From Vogesella aquatica (GTDB lineage: Bacteria; Pseudomonadota; Gammaproteobacteria; Burkholderiales; Chromobacteriaceae), in NCBI RefSeq assembly GCF_028548455.1, contig NZ_JAQQLF010000002.1:241657-305656 (forward strand): DNA of 64,000 bases, given 5' to 3'. A program made the translations under genes and the position numbers. The first letter of the stretch is position 1, and the number at the start of each line of letters is the position of its first letter. Shown here piece after piece: positions 1 to 9,771 of this stretch. The notes beneath the pieces were generated by a model. It made no database searches. It was not told where the DNA came from and saw only the letters and a list, made by a program, of their open reading frames with translations.

Positions 1-186
1 CCAGGCATCAATGCACTGTCGGCACCGGTGTTCGACAGCAGCGGCCAACTGGCACTGGCCATTACCACGCTAGGCCCCGCTGCAGATTTTGACCCCGCCT
101 GGGGCGGCGAGCTGGCCCGCAAGCTGGCTGCTTGCGCTGCAGCCATATCGTATAGCCTGGGTTTTAATGCAGCAGCGGGGGGCTAA
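1..186 (+). CDS. IclR-family transcriptional regulator, C-terminal fragment
   Basis: The frame enters from the left edge of the window and stops at the TAA at 184-186, leaving 61 residues. They match the end of an IclR effector-binding domain: a GINALSAPVFD segment, a hydrophobic strand (LALAITTLGP) and a closing helix that ends SYSLG. In this family the domain binds a small metabolite and controls an N-terminal winged helix-turn-helix, which lies outside the window, so the target genes cannot be told. A clear terminator follows about 100 bases downstream, which separates this gene from the polysaccharide locus. The family assignment rests only on this short tail. Confidence 0.75.
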   Translation, partial: PGINALSAPVFDSSGQLALAITTLGPAADFDPAWGGELARKLAACAAAISYSLGFNAAAGG

Positions 187-283
187 GCTTTCTGCTGTGG
201 TGCAGCATCAACACCTAATCGAAACAAGCTGGCTATAAATTGGCCATCAATTTTAAATATTAATTTTAATAACGTATGCTGTC

Positions 284-313
284 ATAGCCACCTTGGGTGG
301 CTATATTTTTTTT
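284..313 (+). terminator. Rho-independent terminator after the IclR gene
   Basis: A 9-bp perfect stem (ATAGCCACC at 284-292 with GGTGGCTAT at 296-304) has a 3-base loop and is followed by a run of T residues. It ends the IclR transcript and insulates it from wcaJ. Confidence 0.85.
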
Positions 314-522
314 AAATCAGCTACTTAAGGCGATGTGCACTGCTGCGGTGCACGTTATCCTATAAGAATGCGTGTAAAAAAAACCGGTTGGCATTAATGA
401 AATTTGTACGATTGTTGTAAAATATAGGTGAAAGAATGGCAGTGTGAACAGCAATGCTATTTATCGAAATACCGTGCCGCGTCATCCCACTGCGGCGGTA
501 TGCTTACTGCAGGAAGTACACC
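314..522 (+). promoter_or_regulatory. Leader region of the polysaccharide operon
   Basis: About 210 AT-rich bases lie between the terminator and the first polysaccharide gene. A TAAAAT hexamer at 418-423 could be a -10 box, but no -35 at good spacing was found, so the promoter is not pinned down. The only site I trust is the ribosome binding site AGGAAG at 511-516, six bases before the ATG at 523. No JUMPstart/ops element was found. Confidence 0.4.
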
Positions 523-1878
523 ATGAAAACCGGCCGCCTCAAGCAAGGCTCTGCCATAGTCAGCAATATCATCTTGTTACTGGATGCCCTTACCGTGTGG
601 CAGGCCGCCGAGCTGGCGACCTGGCTGCGTTTTGGCGGCAGTAGCACCCTGCCACTGGGCTACGACAGCCTGATTGTAGCCACCAGCCTGTTAGCCATGC
701 TGTGCTCGTCGCTGGTGTACCAGTCTTTCCGTGGCGGCTCGTGGCAGGCCATGTACGGGCGTGTAGTACTGGCGTGGGTCATCACAATAGGCTTGTTGTT
801 GTCCTGGCTGTTTTTCAGCAAAAGCTCTGAAGCGTATTCGCGCCTGTTTGTGGGCACCTGGATAGCCAGCATGCTGCCGCTGCTGCTGCTGCAGCGTACC
901 CTGGTGATGCAGGCCCTGCGCTGGCTGCACCGCCGTGGCGTAAACACCCGCGAAGTGCTGCTGATAGGCAAGGGCCCCATGAGCAACGACCTGGCCAAGC
1001 GCGCCCGTGAGGCATCGTGGAGCGGCTTTAAAGTCACGCGCCAGGTCAGTGCCAACGACCTGGCACGCATTACCCAGCTAGCCAGTGACGCCACCTACGA
1101 CGAAGTGTGGATCAACCTGCCCGCGCACGAAGCTTCCAGCATCCCTGCTGTGCTAGATGCGCTAAAACACAGCGCTGCCGATATCCGCGTGGTGCCAGAT
1201 CTGCTGACCTACCGTATGATCAACCACGGCGTAACCTTCATCATGGGCGTGCCTATGCTGGATATCAGCGGTAGCGCACTGGGTGGCATAAACCGACTGA
1301 TCAAGCAGATAGAAGACTACGTACTGGCCAGCATCATCCTGCTTATGATCAGCCCGCTGATGCTGGGTATTGCCGCCGCCGTGAAGCTGACATCGCCCGG
1401 CCCTGTGATCTTTCGCCAGAAGCGCCACGGCTGGGGCGGTGAAGAGATTGTGGTGTACAAGTTTCGCAGTATGGCCGTGCACCAGGAGCACGACAAAGTG
1501 ACCCAGGCCACCAAAAACGACGCCCGCATTACCCCGCTGGGGGCGTTTTTGCGCCGCACCAGCCTGGACGAGCTGCCGCAGTTCATCAATGTACTGCAAG
1601 GCCGCATGAGCATAGTAGGCCCGCGCCCGCACGCCGTGCAGCATAACCACTACTATAAAGAGCTGATCCCCAACTACATGCTGCGGCACAAGATGAAGCC
1701 CGGCATAACCGGCTGGGCCCAGGTAAACGGCCTGCGCGGCGAAACCGACACCATAGACAAAATGAAATGGCGTGTGGAATACGACCTGCACTACCTGGAG
1801 CATTGGTCGGTATGGCTGGATCTGCGCATTGTGTTCCTGACGGTATTCAAGGGCTTTGTGAACAAAAACGCTTATTAA
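523..1878 (+). CDS. wcaJ: Undecaprenyl-phosphate glucose phosphotransferase (initiating sugar transferase)
   Basis: This inner-membrane enzyme starts repeat-unit synthesis by moving a hexose-1-phosphate from UDP-sugar to undecaprenyl phosphate. The 451-residue protein has four hydrophobic N-terminal segments, a soluble CoA-binding-like middle and one more membrane helix ([13 protein letters not shown]) before the catalytic domain. That domain carries the family motifs [27 protein letters not shown] and [16 protein letters not shown] chose the ATG at 523 because AGGAAG stands six bases before it; an in-frame ATG at 454 would add 23 residues but has no ribosome site. It is the first gene of the forward block, and wecB follows after 13 bases. 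The sugar (glucose or galactose) cannot be told from the sequence. Confidence 0.92.
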   Translation: MKTGRLKQGSAIVSNIILLLDALTVWQAAELATWLRFGGSSTLPLGYDSLIVATSLLAMLCSSLVYQSFRGGSWQAMYGRVVLAWVITIGLLLSWLFFSKSSEAYSRLFVGTWIASMLPLLLLQRTLVMQALRWLHRRGVNTREVLLIGKGPMSNDLAKRAREASWSGFKVTRQVSANDLARITQLASDATYDEVWINLPAHEASSIPAVLDALKHSAADIRVVPDLLTYRMINHGVTFIMGVPMLDISGSALGGINRLIKQIEDYVLASIILLMISPLMLGIAAAVKLTSPGPVIFRQKRHGWGGEEIVVYKFRSMAVHQEHDKVTQATKNDARITPLGAFLRRTSLDELPQFINVLQGRMSIVGPRPHAVQHNHYYKELIPNYMLRHKMKPGITGWAQVNGLRGETDTIDKMKWRVEYDLHYLEHWSVWLDLRIVFLTVFKGFVNKNAY

Positions 1879-1891
1879 CACTGGATATGAT

Positions 1892-3025
1892 ATGACCATC
1901 AAAGTTTTGACTGTTTTTGGCACACGCCCCGAGGCTATCAAAATGGCCCCGCTGGTACACGCGCTGGCCGAAGCCGATGGTATCGATAGCAAGGTATGCG
2001 TGACAGCCCAGCACCGCGAAATGCTGGATCAAGTACTGGCGCTATTTGAAATAAAGCCAGATTACGACCTGAATATCATGAAGCCAGGCCAAAGCCTGTC
2101 TCAGATAACCAGCACCATACTGCAAGGCATGGAGCCAGTGCTGGCAGACTTCAAACCGGATATCGTGCTTGTACACGGTGATACCAGCACCACGCTGGCC
2201 GCTAGCCTGGCCGCATTTTATGCCCGCATCAAAGTAGGCCACGTAGAGGCTGGTTTGCGTACTGGCAACCTGTATTCACCATGGCCAGAAGAAGCCAACC
2301 GTAAACTGACCGGTGCATTGGCCGAATGGCACTTTGCCCCTACCGATACCAGTAGCCAAAACCTGGCAAAAGAAAATATACCTGCCAGCCAGGTAGCCAT
2401 TACCGGCAATACCGTCATTGACGCGCTGCTATGGGTAAAAGCCAAACTGGATAGCAACGTCAAATTTGCAGAGCAGTTTAGCCAGCAGTTTGCTTTCCTG
2501 GACAGTAGCAAGCGCATGGTTCTGGTTACAGGGCACCGCCGCGAAAGCTTTGGCAGCGGCTTTGAAAATATTTGCAGTGCGCTGGCACAGTTGGCCGCAG
2601 ATTACCCGGATGTACAGATTGTTTACCCCGTGCACCTTAACCCCAACGTACGTGAGCCGGTAAACCGCATACTGTCTGGCGTGGACAATGTGTACCTTAT
2701 CGAGCCACAAGATTACCTGCCATTTGTCTACCTGATGGATAAAGCCCATATCATTCTGACGGATTCGGGTGGTATTCAGGAAGAGGCACCATCGCTGGGT
2801 AAGCCAGTACTGGTAATGCGCGATACCACCGAGCGGCCAGAAGCAGTAGCTGCCGGCACAGTAAAACTGGTAGGCACCGACCAGTCAAACATCATTAGCA
2901 CCGTTAAACAGCTACTGGACAATCAGCAAGCTTATCTAAGCATGTCCAAAGCGCACAACCCTTATGGCGATGGCAAAGCATGCCAGCGCATTGTAGAAAT
3001 CATTAAAACTTCACAAGGGAAATAG
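1892..3025 (+). CDS. wecB: UDP-N-acetylglucosamine 2-epimerase, non-hydrolysing
   Basis: It interconverts UDP-GlcNAc and UDP-ManNAc in the cytoplasm, giving the substrate of the next gene product. The 377 residues are the normal family length. Family signatures are in order: [12 protein letters not shown] at the N-terminus, the [10 protein letters not shown] loop, TGHRRESFG and the UDP-binding [16 protein letters not shown] near residue 290, followed by RDTTERPEA. It sits 13 bases after wcaJ and one base before wecC, which indicates one transcript. With wecC it supplies UDP-ManNAcA for the repeat unit. Base composition is GC-rich like the chromosome, unlike the genes downstream of wecC. Confidence 0.95.
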   Translation: MTIKVLTVFGTRPEAIKMAPLVHALAEADGIDSKVCVTAQHREMLDQVLALFEIKPDYDLNIMKPGQSLSQITSTILQGMEPVLADFKPDIVLVHGDTSTTLAASLAAFYARIKVGHVEAGLRTGNLYSPWPEEANRKLTGALAEWHFAPTDTSSQNLAKENIPASQVAITGNTVIDALLWVKAKLDSNVKFAEQFSQQFAFLDSSKRMVLVTGHRRESFGSGFENICSALAQLAADYPDVQIVYPVHLNPNVREPVNRILSGVDNVYLIEPQDYLPFVYLMDKAHIILTDSGGIQEEAPSLGKPVLVMRDTTERPEAVAAGTVKLVGTDQSNIISTVKQLLDNQQAYLSMSKAHNPYGDGKACQRIVEIIKTSQGK

Positions 3026-3026
3026 T

Positions 3027-4268
3027 ATGTCTTTCAGCAAAATCTCTGTTATTGGCCTGGGCTATATCGGTTTGCCTACCGCGGCTGTCATTGCATCGCG
3101 TGGTATCGAGGTAATTGGTGTTGACGTTAACCAGCACGCAGTAGATACCATCAACCAAGGCAATATCCATATTGTAGAGCCGGATCTGGACATAGTCGTA
3201 CGCAGCACGGTAATGACCGGCAAGCTGCGCGCCACCACCAAGCCAGAAGCAGCAGAGGCATTTGTTGTGGCCGTGCCCACTCCGTTTAAAGGTGAAAACC
3301 ACGAGCCGGATTTGAGCTATATCGAATCTGCGGCCAACGCTATCGCCCCGGTGCTGGAAAAAGGTAATCTGGTGATTCTGGAAAGCACCTCGCCAGTAGG
3401 TGCCACCGAGCAGATGGCCGCCTGGTTGGCCGCAGCTCGCCCGGATCTGACCTTTCCACAGCAAAAAGGCGAAGCCGCCGATATCCGTGTAGCACACTGC
3501 CCGGAACGCGTACTGCCCGGCTATGTGTTGCAAGAGCTGGTAAGCAACGACCGCGTTATTGGCGGCATGTCGGCAGCCTGCAGCGCACGCGCAGTTGAGC
3601 TGTACAAGACCTTCGTACGTGGCGAGTGCATTATTACCAATGCCCGAACTGCCGAAATGGCCAAGCTGACAGAAAACAGCTTCCGCGACGTAAACATTGC
3701 TTTTGCCAACGAGCTATCGCTAATCTGCGACAAGCTGAAAATCAATGTATGGGAGCTGATCAAGCTGGCAAACCGCCACCCACGTGTAAATATCCTGAAT
3801 CCCGGCCCAGGGGTAGGCGGGCACTGCATTGCCGTAGACCCGTGGTTTATCGTAAACAGCTGCCCGGATGAGGCAAAGCTGATTCGCCAGGCCCGCGAGG
3901 TGAATGACTACAAGCCGCAGTATGTGATTGAAAAGATTGCCGCCGCTGCGGATCAATTTAAAAAGCCAGTCATTGCCTGCTTTGGTTTGGCATTTAAGGC
4001 TGATATTGATGACCTACGTGAAAGCCCTGCTTTGGAAATCGTTAAATCATTAGCAGAAAAAGAAATCGGCAAAGTAATCGCTGTAGAGCCAAATATTGAT
4101 ACTTTGCCAAGTAAGTTAAAAGATGCAGGTATTGAATTGAGCGATGTTGAGTCAGCTTTAAATTTTGCAAATATCATTGTGATTTTAGTAGATCATAAGG
4201 AATTTAAAGTGATCGATAAGAGTAGCTTTGCAACTAAAATTGCAATTGACACACGCGGCATTATTTAG
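3027..4268 (+). CDS. wecC: UDP-N-acetyl-D-mannosamine dehydrogenase
   Basis: It oxidises UDP-ManNAc to UDP-ManNAcA with two NAD. The 413-residue protein has an N-terminal Rossmann fold (GLGYIGLPTA), ESTSPVGATE, the catalytic lysine segment (MAKLTENSFRDVN), the catalytic cysteine in GVGGHCIAVDPWF and a C-terminal UDP-binding domain. The base composition changes inside the gene: up to about 3950 it is GC-rich with C/G third positions, while the last 300 bases are AT-rich with A/T third positions. The protein stays in frame and complete. I read this as a recombination junction where a foreign cassette was joined. A GGTTGGCCGCA site lies at 3424-3434 in the GC-rich part. Confidence 0.95.
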   Translation: MSFSKISVIGLGYIGLPTAAVIASRGIEVIGVDVNQHAVDTINQGNIHIVEPDLDIVVRSTVMTGKLRATTKPEAAEAFVVAVPTPFKGENHEPDLSYIESAANAIAPVLEKGNLVILESTSPVGATEQMAAWLAAARPDLTFPQQKGEAADIRVAHCPERVLPGYVLQELVSNDRVIGGMSAACSARAVELYKTFVRGECIITNARTAEMAKLTENSFRDVNIAFANELSLICDKLKINVWELIKLANRHPRVNILNPGPGVGGHCIAVDPWFIVNSCPDEAKLIRQAREVNDYKPQYVIEKIAAAADQFKKPVIACFGLAFKADIDDLRESPALEIVKSLAEKEIGKVIAVEPNIDTLPSKLKDAGIELSDVESALNFANIIVILVDHKEFKVIDKSSFATKIAIDTRGII

Positions 4269-4595
4269 TATTAAATTTTTTTAAATCACACTAAGTAGTT
4301 TTAGTAACTAAATGAAAGTTATTCTATTGTTGCTGTGGGGCTGTCGCTTGTTGATTCATTTGGCGCGACACGGTCTAGATTTTTTCATCAAGTTACAAGG
4401 GGTTACTTAGTCGCTGTCTTCAATTATGGCTTTAGAATATCTAGTGTTCTTTATTTTTGACCTAGTCGTGAGTCGTTCTGTAGTTTTGTGCATACGATCT
4501 ATTTGATGGTTGTTTTAGAGGTAGAGTTTAGCAATTCATCTCTCGCTAAAAATGTATTGCACAAGTTTTTTATGGAAGTGGAGTGTGAATTGATA
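4269..4595 (+). other. AT-rich gap between wecC and the acyltransferase gene
   Basis: About 330 bases without a convincing gene. The acyltransferase frame stays open upstream to 4488, but that extension has no ribosome site and does not look like the protein family. No clear terminator or promoter was found. The composition is that of the imported cassette. Confidence 0.5.
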
Positions 4596-5120
4596 ATGAA
4601 ATATTTTCGAATGGCCATGTACTTCTTGTATATGGCAATTTTTAGGCACACCCCCGAGCCATATAGGCCATATTCATTCTTTCTTCCAAAGGTACGTGTT
4701 TTCTTAGTAAGAAATTTCTTAACTGAGTGCGGCGATGGTTTGGTTGTTGGTTCTAATGCGGATATATCTTATGATATTAAAATTGGATCAAATAGTGGGA
4801 TTGGCACTAGATCGGTTATACAAAGGAAAGTGACGATAGGTAGTGGTGTGATGATGGGGCCTGATGTAAAAATCTATAGTACAACGCATGGGCACTCCAA
4901 ATTAGATGAATTCATGTATTTACAGCCAATAACAATTGTTCCTACAAGTATTGGCAATGATGTCTGGATCGGCGCAAATTCAATAATTTTGCCCGGGAAA
5001 AAAATAGGCAATCATGTCATCATTGGTGCAGGATCCGTTGTTACGAAAGATATACCCGATTGGGCTATTGTAGGGGGTAATCCTGCAAGAGTCATTAGGT
5101 TCCGCAAAGAGGTTATATAA
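4596..5120 (+). CDS. Left-handed beta-helix acyltransferase (WbbJ/maltose O-acetyltransferase-like)
   Basis: It probably adds an acetyl group to a sugar of the repeat unit. With the start at 4596 the protein has 174 residues. A hydrophobic N-terminal stretch is followed by hexapeptide turns ([28 protein letters not shown]), the histidine-bearing loop STTHGHS and the typical closing coils ([39 protein letters not shown]). The start is uncertain: GGAG at 4580-4583 is 12 bases from this ATG, and ATGs at 4572 and 4488 are also in frame. The gene is strongly AT-rich. Acceptor and acyl donor are not visible in the sequence. Confidence 0.8.
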   Translation: MKYFRMAMYFLYMAIFRHTPEPYRPYSFFLPKVRVFLVRNFLTECGDGLVVGSNADISYDIKIGSNSGIGTRSVIQRKVTIGSGVMMGPDVKIYSTTHGHSKLDEFMYLQPITIVPTSIGNDVWIGANSIILPGKKIGNHVIIGAGSVVTKDIPDWAIVGGNPARVIRFRKEVI

Positions 5121-5159
5121 AAGTCATTATTAATGTTTCCGTGTATATAGGAGTGGCTT

Positions 5160-6305
5160 GTGCTATCAAGTGCAAAAAGATTAATTGAGCAGGTTGCTTT
5201 TTCCGGTGCGAACTTATTTGTTGGCGTTGCAATTGCACATAACTTTACTTCAGATGGCCTGACGAATTTTAGTGTGGCTATAATCGTTGCCACACTTGGC
5301 GTTACATTAATTCGAGCAATGATTCTCGATCCTGTTAGTTTAAGATTTATTAAAATTAGTGATGTGAGAATTAATGGTTTTTATCTTTTTTTGGTGCCGC
5401 TTCTTATTTTGTTCCCATTTGTGTTCGTGTGGGAACCTGTTGGTGTTTTGTCTTTATTTATCTATTTGTTTGCGACATACTGTGGTGTTGAATTCTCTAG
5501 AGTAAAGAAAAATAATCACAATGAAAGCTTGGTTTTATCATTGCTCTTTTTGATCGGCGCTGTAATTATATTTGTTTTTTGTAAACAAGGGGCGGGTAAT
5601 TGGGTTCTTTTTCTTGTTATGTGCTTTCCAGCTGTTTATCCACTGAGATTTTATCGATTACTTATTAAAATAAGGGTGAATTGTGTTTTGTTTCGTTTAG
5701 TATATTGCAAGGTCTTGAGAGCTAATGCGCTCCCTGTAATTGTTAATCAGATGATATTGAATCTACCATTTTTATTGGTTGCATTTGTTGATAAAGCACT
5801 TGTCGAGGTTCTATATATTGTACGATCTGTTTTTCAGCCAATTAATGTTGTGCTTAGATCGATGGAGGTTGTACACAAGCGGCAGATAGGTCGTAGTGAA
5901 AATAAAATAAACACTGCTGTAAAAAGCGTCTGTCTAGCTACATTAATACTAGTGCTCTATTTTATATTGGCTTTCTTTTTTGCAGATCAGGTTGTCTATT
6001 TGTTGTATAAAAGAATTTTTGATTATTTAAATTGGTGTATTTTTCTATTTTGGGTTTATCTTACAATTTTATGGTTTAACGTCTATATCGAATCACTTCT
6101 GGTGATCGAATCGAAGCTAAGCACAACACTTGGTCCGCGTATTTTAATCATGTTTTTAGGTGGTGGACTATTTGTTGCTGCCTATTTGCACCAGAGCCTG
6201 ACCTCTATGATCGTGCTAGTAGTGAGTATTTTTCAAATAGGAATGCTAGCCTTAATGAACTTCAAAGTAATCAATTCAATTGTTAGGTGGAAACCATTTT
6301 TTTGA
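5160..6305 (+). CDS. Wzx-like polysaccharide flippase
   Basis: The 381-residue protein is almost wholly hydrophobic, with about ten to twelve membrane segments and short basic loops, as in oligosaccharide flippases of the MOP superfamily. Such proteins move undecaprenyl-linked repeat units across the inner membrane. The start is a GTG chosen because AGGAG at 5149-5153 lies six bases before it; no in-frame ATG is better placed. It precedes a polymerase-like gene, the usual Wzx/Wzy pairing. Sequence motifs are weak in this family, so the call rests on topology and context. Composition is AT-rich. Confidence 0.75.
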   Translation: MLSSAKRLIEQVAFSGANLFVGVAIAHNFTSDGLTNFSVAIIVATLGVTLIRAMILDPVSLRFIKISDVRINGFYLFLVPLLILFPFVFVWEPVGVLSLFIYLFATYCGVEFSRVKKNNHNESLVLSLLFLIGAVIIFVFCKQGAGNWVLFLVMCFPAVYPLRFYRLLIKIRVNCVLFRLVYCKVLRANALPVIVNQMILNLPFLLVAFVDKALVEVLYIVRSVFQPINVVLRSMEVVHKRQIGRSENKINTAVKSVCLATLILVLYFILAFFFADQVVYLLYKRIFDYLNWCIFLFWVYLTILWFNVYIESLLVIESKLSTTLGPRILIMFLGGGLFVAAYLHQSLTSMIVLVVSIFQIGMLALMNFKVINSIVRWKPFF

Positions 6306-6314
6306 GGATAATGT

Positions 6315-7517
6315 ATGCTAAAAAATAGTTTTTCAGGCCAAGAATTTAGAAAGATATGTGGAGTGATTCTGCTGCTTTCAGTTTTTCTATTAGATGCGGT
6401 TTTTCGCGTCCGTGAATATAGTGATAAAGGAGTTGATTTTCAGGTTGTAATTAAATTGTTGATTTATTTAGCAGCTATCTGTGTGCCATTCGTTGGTTTT
6501 TTGATTAGCCGTTCTGATGTGCGAGCTGCTTACAGTGGTGCAAACAAGTGCTTACTGTTATTGATCCTTGTTTTTGGATTTGGCGCGGTGTTCTCAATAA
6601 ATTCAGAATATGCCTTAGTGTCGGTTTTTTCTTTGTTAGCTTTTTTTTTGCTGATTAATTTTCTGATTGATAAGTACGGTACTGAATGGGTAGTTAATTT
6701 AATTGGATACTCTCTATTTCTTTTTCTAATTGCTTCTCTATTGGTCTATATTGTTTTTCCATCACTTGGAAGGATATCATATTGGGAATATGGTGTTTTC
6801 ATTGATGGTGGTAGAATGAGTGGTATTGCTGGTAGCGCAAATAACTTGGGGCGAGTCGCATCGCTAGGTTTTATTTTTGGTATTTATCTATTTTTTTCTG
6901 GAAATAAGACTATTTCAATTTGGTTGATTCCTATATCCATAATATGCTTGCTGTTGTCAATGAATAGATCAAGTGCATTGGTTGCACTTATTGGGTATCT
7001 GATACTAACTTATAAAAAAAAATACCATTTAATCTATACACTGTTTTTTGCTTTTGGGTTATATTTGCTACTTTGGGTGGCTCTTAATCTTGATTTTGTT
7101 CTTCCTCTAATATCTCGGTCAGGTGAGGTAGTAGAGGTATTAACTTTTACTGGGCGTACATATATTTGGGATGTAACCATAGATTTAATCAAAAGAAATC
7201 TTTTTTTTGGCTCGGGATATGGTAGCAGCATGTTTTTGTTGCCTCAGTATGAATCCGAAATTGGGTTCACTGCATCACATACGCACAACATATTGCTTCA
7301 GATATTGTTATATTCTGGAATAATTGGATTGTCTTTATTTTTTATATCTGTGATAGCTTTTTTTCGTGAGCATCCAAGTCGGCTCCAATACTGCCTCTTT
7401 TTCTTCACTGTAGCTAATGGATTGTTGGAATCTGGACCATTCAATGGCCTTGCAAACATTACCACGTTAACTCTATTTCTTGCATACTCTAATATTAGCT
7501 CGAGTTTTAAATTATGA
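6315..7517 (+). CDS. Wzy-like O-antigen/exopolysaccharide polymerase
   Basis: A 400-residue integral membrane protein with about eleven predicted helices and one larger periplasmic region between residues 290 and 330, which includes GRTYIWDVTIDL, GSGYGSS and a TASHTHNILLQ segment. The H-N-x-x-L pattern near the C-terminus is typical of the O-antigen ligase/polymerase family. It probably joins repeat units in the periplasm. GAGGA at 6304-6308 lies six bases before the ATG and overlaps the flippase stop, so the two genes are translationally close. The next gene overlaps the stop by four bases. A second protein of this family is encoded at 19624-21075 in the export block. Confidence 0.75.
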   Translation: MLKNSFSGQEFRKICGVILLLSVFLLDAVFRVREYSDKGVDFQVVIKLLIYLAAICVPFVGFLISRSDVRAAYSGANKCLLLLILVFGFGAVFSINSEYALVSVFSLLAFFLLINFLIDKYGTEWVVNLIGYSLFLFLIASLLVYIVFPSLGRISYWEYGVFIDGGRMSGIAGSANNLGRVASLGFIFGIYLFFSGNKTISIWLIPISIICLLLSMNRSSALVALIGYLILTYKKKYHLIYTLFFAFGLYLLLWVALNLDFVLPLISRSGEVVEVLTFTGRTYIWDVTIDLIKRNLFFGSGYGSSMFLLPQYESEIGFTASHTHNILLQILLYSGIIGLSLFFISVIAFFREHPSRLQYCLFFFTVANGLLESGPFNGLANITTLTLFLAYSNISSSFKL

Positions 7518-8626
7518 CCAAAATTTTGCATGTAACGGCAGATTTTCCTGATGTCTTTGTAAAAAACAAAACTACAGCTGTAAAAAATCTAGTAAATGGA
7601 TGCGTCTTTGAATCATTCGTTGTTTCAATTAATAGGAAAAATATCCCTGGCAAGACAGAATTTGTCCGCGACGGGAATGTTTTGTCTGTGAAGTATTTTA
7701 GCCCTCCTTTAGGAATACTTAATATATTTTTTTTGAGAAAATTGGCGGGCGAGATTTGTAACTTCATAGATTGCCGTTCTTTTGATATTGTCCATGCACA
7801 CAAATTATGTGTTGAAGGTGTTATTGCCGATGTGATCTGTGAAAATTCTAAAGCTAAACTAGTATGTAGTTTATGGGGATCTACGGATCATAAATTTCTA
7901 TCGAAGCTAAAATGGAATAGGCCCGTTTACCGTCGTTTAATTGAGAAAGCTGCTTTGGTTTTACCAGCTTCTCCATGGATATCGGAATATGCCTATAATA
8001 TTTTTGGCTTGAAAATGCGTAATGTTCATCTACTCCCAATTGTTACGGAAAATATAAAGCACACATTTTCAAGTGATTGCAACGATCGAATGGTTACAGT
8101 TTTTAATTTGGATTTGTTCGAACTTAAAGGTTTGGAAAATTTATTGCGTGCAATTAAGTTATTTGGTGACGAATCCCCCGCGTTGGATATTTTTGGCGGC
8201 GGGACAGAGGATAGTGTAAATAAGATTTCGCGATTGATCCATTCTCTAGAATTGGAAGATAAAGTTTTTCTGAAAGGGCGAGTTGAGAATGCAGATATTG
8301 TAGAAATCCTTTCACAATATTTATTCTTTGTTATGCCTACTCGCAGTGAAACATTTGGAATGGTGTATATAGAGGCTTTATTTGCGAATATACCAATTGT
8401 ATATTCGCGAGATAGGGGGGTATCGGGTTATTTTGATGAAGTTCTTGTTGGGTCGAGTTGCGACCCTTTGTCGATTGAATCAATTCGTGATGCATTATCA
8501 TTTTGTATGAAGAATAATAGCAGGATACGATTCGATATTAACCGGTTGCATCTAGATGGCTTTTTTTCTAAATTTACACGTGATTCTATTTTGTATGGGT
8601 ACAATTCGCTTTTGGGGGCTTTATGA
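7514..8626 (+). CDS. Glycosyltransferase, GT4-like
   Basis: The 370-residue protein has the two-domain layout of GT-B enzymes. The N-terminal half contains DIVHAHKLCVEG and an AKLVCSLWGS segment; the C-terminal half has LDIFGGGTED, VFLKGRVENADIVEIL and the nucleotide-sugar binding PTRSETFGMVYIEAL, where the EX7E-type glutamates fall. It should transfer a sugar from a nucleotide donor to the lipid-linked repeat unit on the cytoplasmic face. ATGA overlaps join it to the polymerase before and to the acyltransferase after it. Donor and linkage cannot be read from the sequence. AT-rich like its neighbours. Confidence 0.85.
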   Translation: MTKILHVTADFPDVFVKNKTTAVKNLVNGCVFESFVVSINRKNIPGKTEFVRDGNVLSVKYFSPPLGILNIFFLRKLAGEICNFIDCRSFDIVHAHKLCVEGVIADVICENSKAKLVCSLWGSTDHKFLSKLKWNRPVYRRLIEKAALVLPASPWISEYAYNIFGLKMRNVHLLPIVTENIKHTFSSDCNDRMVTVFNLDLFELKGLENLLRAIKLFGDESPALDIFGGGTEDSVNKISRLIHSLELEDKVFLKGRVENADIVEILSQYLFFVMPTRSETFGMVYIEALFANIPIVYSRDRGVSGYFDEVLVGSSCDPLSIESIRDALSFCMKNNSRIRFDINRLHLDGFFSKFTRDSILYGYNSLLGAL

Positions 8627-9066
8627 AATTATTTAAATCCTTTGTATTTTCTATTCGCAATTTTCTCATATTAGTCAGGGTTTGGTTTTTTAATTTTTTT
8701 GGTGCGAAAATTAGTTACAAAGCGAGAATTTCCCTTTCTGCGAATTTGGATAAGACGAATCTTAGGGGTGTTGTAATTAAAGATGGCAGTTATGTTGCAT
8801 TTGATGCTGTCATTCTAACGCATGATTTTACGCGAGGTTTTCATGCTGAAACTCAGATTCTTGAAAATTGCTTTATAGGTGCTAGGTCAATAGTTCTTCC
8901 TGGCTTGAAAGTAGGGCCTGGTTCAATTGTTGCCGCTGGTGCGGTTGTTACGAAAGATGTTCCTCCTAGCGTGATTGTTGCTGGGAATCCAGCTCGAATA
9001 ATTCGTGAAAATATTCTGACTGGTCAATACGGTAAATTATTAGATCATGCTAAATCACAGTATTAG
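8623..9066 (+). CDS. Hexapeptide-repeat acyltransferase
   Basis: A 147-residue protein of the left-handed beta-helix acetyltransferase group. A basic, hydrophobic N-terminus (residues 1-28) suggests membrane association. The middle has a short beta-helix with the THDFTRGFHAE loop, and the end shows the standard coils FIGARSIVLPGLKVG, GSIVAAGAVVTKDVPP and AGNPARII. It starts in the ATGA of the glycosyltransferase stop. This is the second acyltransferase of the cassette, so the polymer may carry two acyl decorations. The substrate is unknown. Confidence 0.8.
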   Translation: MKLFKSFVFSIRNFLILVRVWFFNFFGAKISYKARISLSANLDKTNLRGVVIKDGSYVAFDAVILTHDFTRGFHAETQILENCFIGARSIVLPGLKVGPGSIVAAGAVVTKDVPPSVIVAGNPARIIRENILTGQYGKLLDHAKSQY

Positions 9067-9766
9067 CAAAATTACATTTTATTTATTTCTGATTTTTACA
9101 GTTCCAATTGTCTTCGCAGCAGACGAGCTTACTTTTGCAGGGTATGGCTGGATAACAAGGAATGGTAATGGTCAACCAGGCCCCAATAATTTTAGTTCAT
9201 CCCGTGTTCGTGTCGAAAATGACAGTTTAATCATGTCGATGAGTAAGGATAAAGTGGTTGGCTGGTTATGTTCAGAAATCATAAGCACTAGCTATTTTCA
9301 TTTTGGCGAGTTTATTTTTGAGCTCGAAGCACTTCCTACTTTTGATAAAAAGCTAGTGTTTGGTATTTTCACATTTCCAGATAAAAGTGATGAGGATGGT
9401 ACAAACGAAATTGATATTGAGTTTAGTCATTGGGGGAGCCTTGCTATACCACGTGGGAATTTCGGTCTTTTTCGCAAAGATAAAGATTTACGAGGCAAGC
9501 CAGTGAGGTTCAGATTCGACGTTCCCGAGATGACAGAACGGGTTGTAGTGAAAATTTTATGGCTACCACACTCCATTAAATATAGTGTTAAATCACCACA
9601 TATCAATGTGGAGTGGGTTTACTCACCACAAAATTATAAGGATTCCATACCGAACTTGCCACAGCGTTTACATCTAAATTACTGGAAAATGCCTGGTGAT
9701 ATTTTAATGTCACCTCCCGATGTTAAAGTAACCAGTTTTAAATATTTTCCATTAGATAAGGATTAA
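9047..9766 (+). CDS. Secreted glycoside hydrolase, GH16-like
   Basis: The 239-residue protein starts with a signal peptide (ITFYLFLIFTVPIVFA, cleavage near residue 25) and continues as a beta-sandwich-like domain. Residues 121-126 read EIDIEF, the E-x-D-x-E catalytic signature of GH16 glucanases and transglycosylases. A tryptophan-rich C-terminal half (NVEWVYSP, LHLNYWKMPGD) fits substrate strands. It probably cuts or remodels a polysaccharide in the periplasm or outside the cell, plausibly the polymer made here. The gene overlaps the acyltransferase by 20 bases and stops five bases before the next start. The exact glycan is not known. Confidence 0.75.
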   Translation: MLNHSISKITFYLFLIFTVPIVFAADELTFAGYGWITRNGNGQPGPNNFSSSRVRVENDSLIMSMSKDKVVGWLCSEIISTSYFHFGEFIFELEALPTFDKKLVFGIFTFPDKSDEDGTNEIDIEFSHWGSLAIPRGNFGLFRKDKDLRGKPVRFRFDVPEMTERVVVKILWLPHSIKYSVKSPHINVEWVYSPQNYKDSIPNLPQRLHLNYWKMPGDILMSPPDVKVTSFKYFPLDKD

Positions 9767-9771
9767 GTCAT

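Noticed and set aside
493..505. GGCGGTATGC before wcaJ, like an ops/JUMPstart element
   Set aside because: Only the first seven bases match the ops core, the rest of the JUMPstart context is missing, and it lies at the ribosome site rather than in the early leader.
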